Assembly (NCBI GenBank): GCA_003224135.1 | Contig: QHYO01000179.1 | Span: 8,520 to 19,244, forward strand | DNA length: 10,725 nucleotides | Direction of reading: 5' to 3' | DNA from: Acidobacteriota bacterium | GTDB lineage: Bacteria; Acidobacteriota; Terriglobia; Acidiferrales; UBA7541 | In this document: piece by piece, positions 7,227-10,725 of the stretch | Layout of the letters: each line of letters starts with the position of its first letter | How positions within the stretch are numbered: the first letter of the stretch is position 1 | Notes under the pieces: generated by a model | Seen by the model: only the letters and a program-made list of their open reading frames with translations | Told to the model about the DNA's origin: nothing | The model's database searches: none | Translations under genes and position numbers: made by a program

Positions 7227-7727
7227 ATGGTCATTCTGCTGATGGGCACAACCGGAGCCGGAAAAACTACCGTCGGCAGATTGCTCGCCGCGCAGCTTGG
7301 TTGGACTTTCCTTGACGCGGACGATTTCCACCCCCAGGCGAATATCGAAAAAATGAAACACGGAATTCCCCTTACCGATGCCGAACGTTTTCCCTGGCTC
7401 GAAAAAATTCACACCGAACTCGTGCGCCTCAGTGCCGCAGGTAGGAATGTTGTGCTGGCATGCTCGGCGCTCAAACAGAGTTACCGCGACCAGCTTTCCG
7501 CTGGAGTCGGGATGCAAATCGTCTATTTGCGCGGATCGTACGAAGAAATGCGCCGCCATATCGATCGCCGGCATGGCCATTTCGCCGGAGAATCCATCCT
7601 CGCGGGACAATTCGCCGATTTGCAGGAACCTCAAGACGCGTTAGTGCTCGATGTTTCGCTTACGCCCGACGAACTCGCCGCCGATGTCATTGCCCGTCTG
7701 CATCTGGCGCAGCCGCCTTGCGCTTAA
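7227..7727 (+). CDS. gntK: Gluconokinase
   Basis: This cytoplasmic kinase phosphorylates D-gluconate to 6-phosphogluconate with ATP, feeding the pentose phosphate and Entner-Doudoroff routes. The 166-residue product is of normal size and colinear with the GntK/IdnK family. It has the P-loop GTTGAGKTT (7-15), LDADDFHPQANIEKMKHGIPLTD (29-51), PWLEKI, the family-specific ACSALKQSYRDQL (78-90), RHGHFA and QFADLQEP. The ATG at 7227 places the P-loop at the usual distance from the N-terminus. An alternative TTG at 7197 would overlap the upstream TGA and add ten residues of no family character. Neither start has a good Shine-Dalgarno sequence, consistent with translational coupling to the metallophosphoesterase gene. 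No gluconate transporter or dehydratase gene lies nearby. Shikimate and adenylylsulfate kinases share the P-loop, but the CSALK and GHF blocks exclude them. Confidence 0.92.
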   Translation: MVILLMGTTGAGKTTVGRLLAAQLGWTFLDADDFHPQANIEKMKHGIPLTDAERFPWLEKIHTELVRLSAAGRNVVLACSALKQSYRDQLSAGVGMQIVYLRGSYEEMRRHIDRRHGHFAGESILAGQFADLQEPQDALVLDVSLTPDELAADVIARLHLAQPPCA

Positions 7728-7809
7728 CTAGGGCATCCTACGGCCCGCAACTTCCATCCAATTTAAGTGTTTACAAGCGGATATTCGCCGGATCTGGAGC
7801 TCCGGGACC

Positions 7810-7815
7810 GAGGAG
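7810..7815 (+). promoter_or_regulatory. Shine-Dalgarno site for the broken glycine-zipper gene
   Basis: GAGGAG stands four bases before the ATG at 7820 (the GAGG core is six bases away). It selects this start over the much longer in-frame opening at 7460, which runs antiparallel to nothing and simply overlaps the gluconokinase gene in another frame. Confidence 0.65.
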
Positions 7816-8416
7816 CAACATGACTAAACAGCTGGGCAATTTGGCATTTCGCAAGTCATCAGAAATTAGCTTTTCAAGCATTTTCAATTGGTTCGCATTA
7901 TTTCTGGCGGCTGCGGCAATGACGCTGTTCTCATCGCCCCGCGCCGTTGCACAGGGCTCCGATTCCTCACAGCAGCAAACTCAGACCAACACGCAACAGG
8001 AGCCAACGCAACCGCAGTCAGACCAGCGCCGCGTCATCTCGAAAGACACCATTCCGCAAAACAATCCGGACGCTGAGCACGCTCAAGATCGGGACGAAGC
8101 CGCGCCGCCGCAACGGACACCTTCGTCCAATAGGCGGCCATATCCGCCAGCCCGCGCTACTGCCACTGTTCCAGAGACCATCACAATTCCCGCTGGCAAG
8201 GTACTCTTCGTGCGTTTGAATGAGCCGCTCTCAAGCGATCACAGCCACGCCGGAGACACATTCACGGCCACTCTGGACCAGCCGATCGTGATAAACGGTT
8301 GGGTCGTGGCGCACCGCGGCGAAACCCTCGTCGGTACCGTCACAAACGCGAAGAAGGCCGGCCGCGTTAAGGGCGTCTCGCAACTCGGTCTCGAATTAAC
8401 CGACATAACGGTGGTC

Positions 8417-8430
8417 GATGGCCGCGACAA
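8417..8430 (+). other. Frame-change junction in the glycine-zipper gene
   Basis: Frame 2 reads VVDGRD up to about 8428, and the family-like sequence resumes in frame 3 as AATSTGVG from 8421. Both readings share GGCCGCGAC (8420-8428), used in two phases. This is what a deletion between two short direct repeats of that sequence would leave behind. That mechanism is inference, because the ancestral sequence is not available. Confidence 0.5.
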
Positions 8431-8840
8431 GCACTGGCGTGGGCACCATCATCGGGGCGGCTGCCGATGGCGGCGCGGGAGCAGGCATCGGAGCAGGCGC
8501 TGGCGCCGCAGCAGGCATTGCTATGGTTCTGCTGACACGTGGCAAGCCCACGGTCCTCGGTCCGGAAGCGCGATTGAGCTTCCGGCTGAAAGAGCCGCTG
8601 ACCGTCTCCACGGAAAACGGCCGCCAGGCGTTTCAGCCGGTGGGCCCGAATGACTACAACTCATCGCCGTCGCTCCGTCGTCGTGGGGCCTATCCCGTTG
8701 CCTATCCACCCTACTACGCGGCCTGCGGGCCTTATTGGGGCTGCGGTCCGTACTATGGTTACTGGGGACCTTCATTTGGCTTCTATGGTGGCAACTACGG
8801 TTTCGGGCACGGCTTCGGACATCGGGGGTTCCGCCGCTAA
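8418..8840 (+). CDS. Downstream reading frame of the broken glycine-zipper gene
   Basis: If translated alone from the ATG at 8418, this frame gives 140 residues. They comprise a Gly/Ala zipper (about 13-34), a short beta segment (LSFRLKEPLTVSTENGRQAF) and a Gly/Tyr/Pro-rich tail of about 50 residues with repeated GPYWGCGPYYGYWGP-like units. It has no signal peptide of its own. GGTGG lies only three bases before the ATG, a poor spacing. It is most likely the severed 3' half of the gene starting at 7820 and not an independent gene, but an annotation pipeline may list it as a separate coding sequence. Confidence 0.4.
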   Translation: MAATSTGVGTIIGAAADGGAGAGIGAGAGAAAGIAMVLLTRGKPTVLGPEARLSFRLKEPLTVSTENGRQAFQPVGPNDYNSSPSLRRRGAYPVAYPPYYAACGPYWGCGPYYGYWGPSFGFYGGNYGFGHGFGHRGFRR

Positions 8841-8873
8841 AACGCATCTCCCCTTCAGACAGTGAAGTGTCGC

Positions 8874-8913
8874 CAGCCGCGAGGTGTTTCGGCACCCAGC
8901 GGCTGTGCCTTTT
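8874..8913 (+). terminator. Probable intrinsic terminator after the glycine-zipper gene
   Basis: CAGCCGC (8874-8880) pairs with GCGGCTG (8899-8905). Within it GGTG (8883-8886) pairs with CACC (8893-8896) around the loop TTTCGG, leaving a 2x2 internal mismatch. A short T-rich end, TGCCTTTT, follows. The hairpin starts 33 bases after the stop at 8840 and would separate this gene from the pilT-like gene. The T-tract is short, so efficiency is uncertain. Confidence 0.55.
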
Positions 8914-9007
8914 GGGGAACGGCTTCGCGACTCTTGCGGAATATCTTTTTATGGACGGCCCTCGCTGTTTTGCGGCACACTCCACCCGTCCGCCCTATGG
9001 TGCTGTT

Positions 9008-10165
9008 ATGGATGATTCTTACAATCTTGATACTGTCGCCCGGGAGCTGAATAACCAGGAAGCGTCCGGCGCAGACGACGCCGGACTGACCGATCGCCTC
9101 GACCATTGGCTCGCGGCTCTTGTGAACCGGCATGGCAGCGATCTGCTTCTTGTCGAAGGCGCGCCTCCCTGTATTCGCGTCGATGGAGAAGTCAGGAAAA
9201 TCGAGGCTGGCGTTTTGGATGGCGCCGAAATCGAAGCGTCCGTACTTCCTGCGCTGTCCGCACATGCGTTGCGCCGCTTTCGAGAAGCGGCGATCGCCGA
9301 CTCTTCTTATCGCCTCCAGGGCCTGGGCCGTTTTCGCATCAACCTGCATCGCGAACGTTCCCGTGCCGCGGCTGCGATTCGCGCTCTGCCCTCAAGGGTT
9401 CCGTCACTGCGCGAACTCCACCTTCCTCCGACTGTAGAAAACCTTGCACGGGTTCCGCGCGGTCTGGTGCTCCTCGGAGGCGCCGCCGGCTCCGGAAAGT
9501 CCACCACCATGGCTGCGCTGATCAACGAAATCAATCATCGCGAAGCGCGCCATATCGTCATCATCGAAGATCCCATTGAATACGAACACCAGCACGTGCG
9601 AAGCGTCATCGAGCAAGTGGAAATCGGCACTGACGCTCCTGATTTTCCCACCGCGCTTCGCGCCGCTTTGCGCCAGGCGCCGGATATCATCGTGGTAGGC
9701 GAAATGCGCGATCCGGAAACGATGCGCATCGCCGTGGCAGCTGCGGAGACAGGGCACCTGGTATTCTCAACGCTGCACACCGTGGATGTTGCGTCAACCA
9801 TCTCTCGCATCTCGGATTCGTTTCCGTTGGAACGTCAGAACTCCATTCGCCAGGAGCTGGCGATGGCTCTCGCCGCCGTCCACACACAAATCCTGCTCCC
9901 AAGAAAAGGCGGAGGCCGCATTCCTGCCGCGGAACTTTTGATGATTGGTTATGGTGCGCGACACCACGTGCGAAAAAACGCGCTGCAGCATCTTCACCAG
10001 GAAATTCCGCTGACCAAGAAAAAAGGTACGTTTACGCTCGAAGAAACGCTAGTGCAACTGATTCGTTCCGGCCAGATCGAACGCGAAGACGCTCTTGTTT
10101 GCTCCATCCATCCAGACGATTTGGACATTCTCCTGAAATCTTCGTCCGCCTCGGCCTCCGCCTAA
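9008..10165 (+). CDS. pilT: PilT-like type IV pilus retraction ATPase
   Basis: PilT-family hexameric ATPases power type IV pilus retraction and twitching motility at the inner face of the cytoplasmic membrane. From the ATG at 9008 the product has 385 residues. The N-terminal domain has the family pattern GSDLLLVEGAPPCIRVDGEV (43-62). The ATPase core has Walker A GAAGSGKST (158-166), the Asp box IIEDPIEYEH with D188, Walker B PDIIVVGEMRD (225-235) and the His box TGHLVFSTLHT (H250, H257). In canonical PilT the stretch after the core is AIRNLIRE; here the equivalent place reads GARHHVRKN, followed by a tail more like PilU or a paralogue (LEETLVQLIRSGQIEREDAL). The ATG at 8951 and an earlier opening at 8735 are also in frame. 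9008 was chosen because family similarity begins soon after, though no good ribosome site precedes it. No other pilus genes are near, which is common for pilT paralogues. Confidence 0.88.
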   Translation: MDDSYNLDTVARELNNQEASGADDAGLTDRLDHWLAALVNRHGSDLLLVEGAPPCIRVDGEVRKIEAGVLDGAEIEASVLPALSAHALRRFREAAIADSSYRLQGLGRFRINLHRERSRAAAAIRALPSRVPSLRELHLPPTVENLARVPRGLVLLGGAAGSGKSTTMAALINEINHREARHIVIIEDPIEYEHQHVRSVIEQVEIGTDAPDFPTALRAALRQAPDIIVVGEMRDPETMRIAVAAAETGHLVFSTLHTVDVASTISRISDSFPLERQNSIRQELAMALAAVHTQILLPRKGGGRIPAAELLMIGYGARHHVRKNALQHLHQEIPLTKKKGTFTLEETLVQLIRSGQIEREDALVCSIHPDDLDILLKSSSASASA

Positions 10166-10190
10166 CACGCGGCTGCACCTTTAATGTGAT

Positions 10191-10232
10191 TGTCATCCCG
10201 AGGCGATCGACAAGGATCACAGAAGGATCTCA
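10191..10232. repeat. Intergenic sequence resembling a dispersed GTCATCC...AAGGATCT repeat
   Basis: The sequence begins TGTCATCCCGAGGCGA and ends AGAAGGATCTCA. It resembles the TGTCATCCTGAG...CGAAGGATCT repeat that I recall as scattered between genes in Acidobacteriota and several other phyla. It includes two copies of AAGGATC eleven bases apart (10212-10218 and 10223-10229). It lies between the pilT-like gene and the BlaI-type regulator, 29 bases before the regulator start. The resemblance is from memory and the copy number in this genome cannot be seen. Confidence 0.45.
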
Positions 10233-10260
10233 ACTTTAACATCGCGGACGAAAAGGACTC

Positions 10261-10725
10261 ATGAAAAACCCAAAACCCAAACCTCTCGCCCGTCGCGAAC
10301 GCCAGATCATGGATGTCCTCTACAAGCTCGAGCGTGCCACTGTGGGCCAGGTTCTCGCCGCGCTCCCCGATCAGCTCAACTATTCAACCGTCCGCGCACA
10401 GCTCCGCGTCCTCGAAGAAAAAGGGCATCTCCGCCACGAAGAGCACGGCCTCAGATATGTCTATTTCCCTGCAATCCCCCGCGACGTTGCACGGCGCTCG
10501 GCCCTTCGGCACCTTGTGGAAACCTTTTTTGAGGGCTCAGTTGAAAACGTGGTCGCAGCACTGCTCGGCGGAGAAGTCTCGCAAATCTCCTCGGAGGAGT
10601 TGGATCGCCTTGCTCGACTGATCCCCAAAGCCGGCCTGAGCCAGAAAGGCGCTCCGCCGAACAGCAGCAACAAGGGTCCGAAAATCGACGTGAAGAAGAA
10701 AGACCTCAGAAAGAACGAAAGGACG
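10261..10725 (+). CDS. BlaI/MecI/CopY-family transcriptional regulator (3' end outside window)
   Basis: The frame opens at the ATG at 10261, preceded by AAGGA three bases upstream, and stays open to the window edge for 155 codons without a stop. The N-terminal winged-helix domain is typical of BlaI/MecI repressors: PLARRERQIMDVLYKLERATVGQVLAAL (8-35), then LNYSTVRAQLRVLEEKGHLRHEEHGLRYVYFP (39-70), containing the recognition helix. A dimerisation segment follows (about 74-122: ALRHLVETFFEGSVENVVAALL). These repressors bind DNA as dimers and are inactivated by cleavage by a membrane metalloprotease (BlaR1/M56 type), usually encoded next door. No such gene is visible because the window ends. BlaI proteins are usually about 120-130 residues, so the polar, Lys-rich tail after residue 125 is an extension. 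What it controls is unknown. Confidence 0.9.
   Translation, partial: MKNPKPKPLARRERQIMDVLYKLERATVGQVLAALPDQLNYSTVRAQLRVLEEKGHLRHEEHGLRYVYFPAIPRDVARRSALRHLVETFFEGSVENVVAALLGGEVSQISSEELDRLARLIPKAGLSQKGAPPNSSNKGPKIDVKKKDLRKNERT

Larger units (their letters stand above)
7820..8840 (+). pseudogene. Exported glycine-zipper envelope protein gene, frame-disrupted
   Basis: Two adjacent reading frames together encode one recognisable protein. The first (ATG 7820) gives a signal sequence with a long N-region (hydrophobic core near residues 22-38, cleavage near AVAQG at 43-46). A disordered Gln/Thr/Pro-rich linker (about 47-118) follows, then a beta-rich domain, ITIPAGKVLFVRLNEPLSSD to LELTDITVVDGRD (121-203). 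After that the frame turns into Arg/His-rich nonsense and stops at 8653. The expected continuation lies in the next frame (from about 8421 to the TAA at 8840): ATSTGVGTIIGAAADGG, a glycine zipper (GAGAGIGAGAGAAAG), LLTRGKPTVLGPEARLSF, and a Gly/Tyr-rich tail ending GHRGFRR. Family members as I know them carry roughly 20-25 further residues at the join. A net loss of 3n+2 bases, or a sequencing error, would explain it. The function of this acidobacterial-type envelope family is unknown. Confidence 0.7.

Noticed and set aside
8400..8450. Programmed ribosomal frameshift in the glycine-zipper gene
   Set aside because: No slippery heptamer or downstream pseudoknot was seen, and the product would still lack family residues at the join; deletion or sequence error is simpler.
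8660..8840. Possible CRISPR or DNA tandem repeat in the repetitive GGxTAC-rich stretch
   Set aside because: The periodicity comes from Gly/Tyr codons; units are not identical in length or sequence and there are no spacers.
8735..9007. N-terminal extension of the PilT-like protein from the earlier in-frame opening
   Set aside because: The extra residues overlap the glycine-zipper tail and its terminator and resemble no PilT N-terminus.

Overview
The window is a gene-dense bacterial chromosome segment that looks like core or lightly accessory DNA from a free-living, moderately GC-rich Gram-negative organism. The Gram-negative reading rests on a lipoprotein signal, a type IV pilus retraction-type ATPase, a Tat-like signal and exported envelope proteins. 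The mix of genes points to Acidobacteriota (class Terriglobia or similar): an exported DinB-fold protein, a glycine-zipper envelope protein with a Gln-rich linker, a BlaI/MecI regulator, a PilT paralogue and a GTCATCC...AAGGATCT intergenic repeat. That assignment is inference from gene content and was not tested by a search. I see no tRNA, rRNA, CRISPR array, insertion sequence or prophage gene.

Layout: positions 1-359 hold the 3' end of moaA (molybdenum cofactor synthesis). Positions 464-4327 hold three co-directional genes with gaps of about 37 bases: nadA (quinolinate synthase), a DUF2203 protein, and a 711-residue thioredoxin-fold DUF255 (YyaL/SSP411-like) protein. They probably form one transcription unit. 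Two minus-strand genes follow: a small lipoprotein (4372-4971) and an exported DinB-fold protein (5068-5640). A clear intrinsic terminator for the latter lies between them.

The 255-base divergent gap at 5641-5895 is the longest non-coding stretch. It contains a long imperfect inverted repeat (5720-5806) whose loop carries two adjacent exact copies of a 13-mer. A membrane-anchored metallophosphoesterase with an internal Tat-like motif follows (5896-7200), then a gluconokinase that abuts or overlaps it (7227-7727). Next comes an envelope glycine-zipper protein gene that is broken by a frame change near 8417-8430 (7820-8840) and ends in a terminator-like hairpin. The window closes with a PilT-like ATPase (9008-10165), a dispersed-repeat-like sequence (10191-10232) and a BlaI/MecI-type regulator that runs off the right edge.

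How the genes work together: nadA feeds NAD synthesis and moaA feeds molybdenum cofactor synthesis. Both products are Fe-S enzymes. The DUF255 protein next to nadA suggests a redox link, but this is only contextual. The remaining genes are envelope, motility or housekeeping functions without an obvious shared pathway. I do not find convincing evidence of a new multi-gene system. The best leads are the structured repeat at 5720-5806, the broken glycine-zipper gene, the divergent PilT C-terminal half and the metallophosphoesterase architecture.
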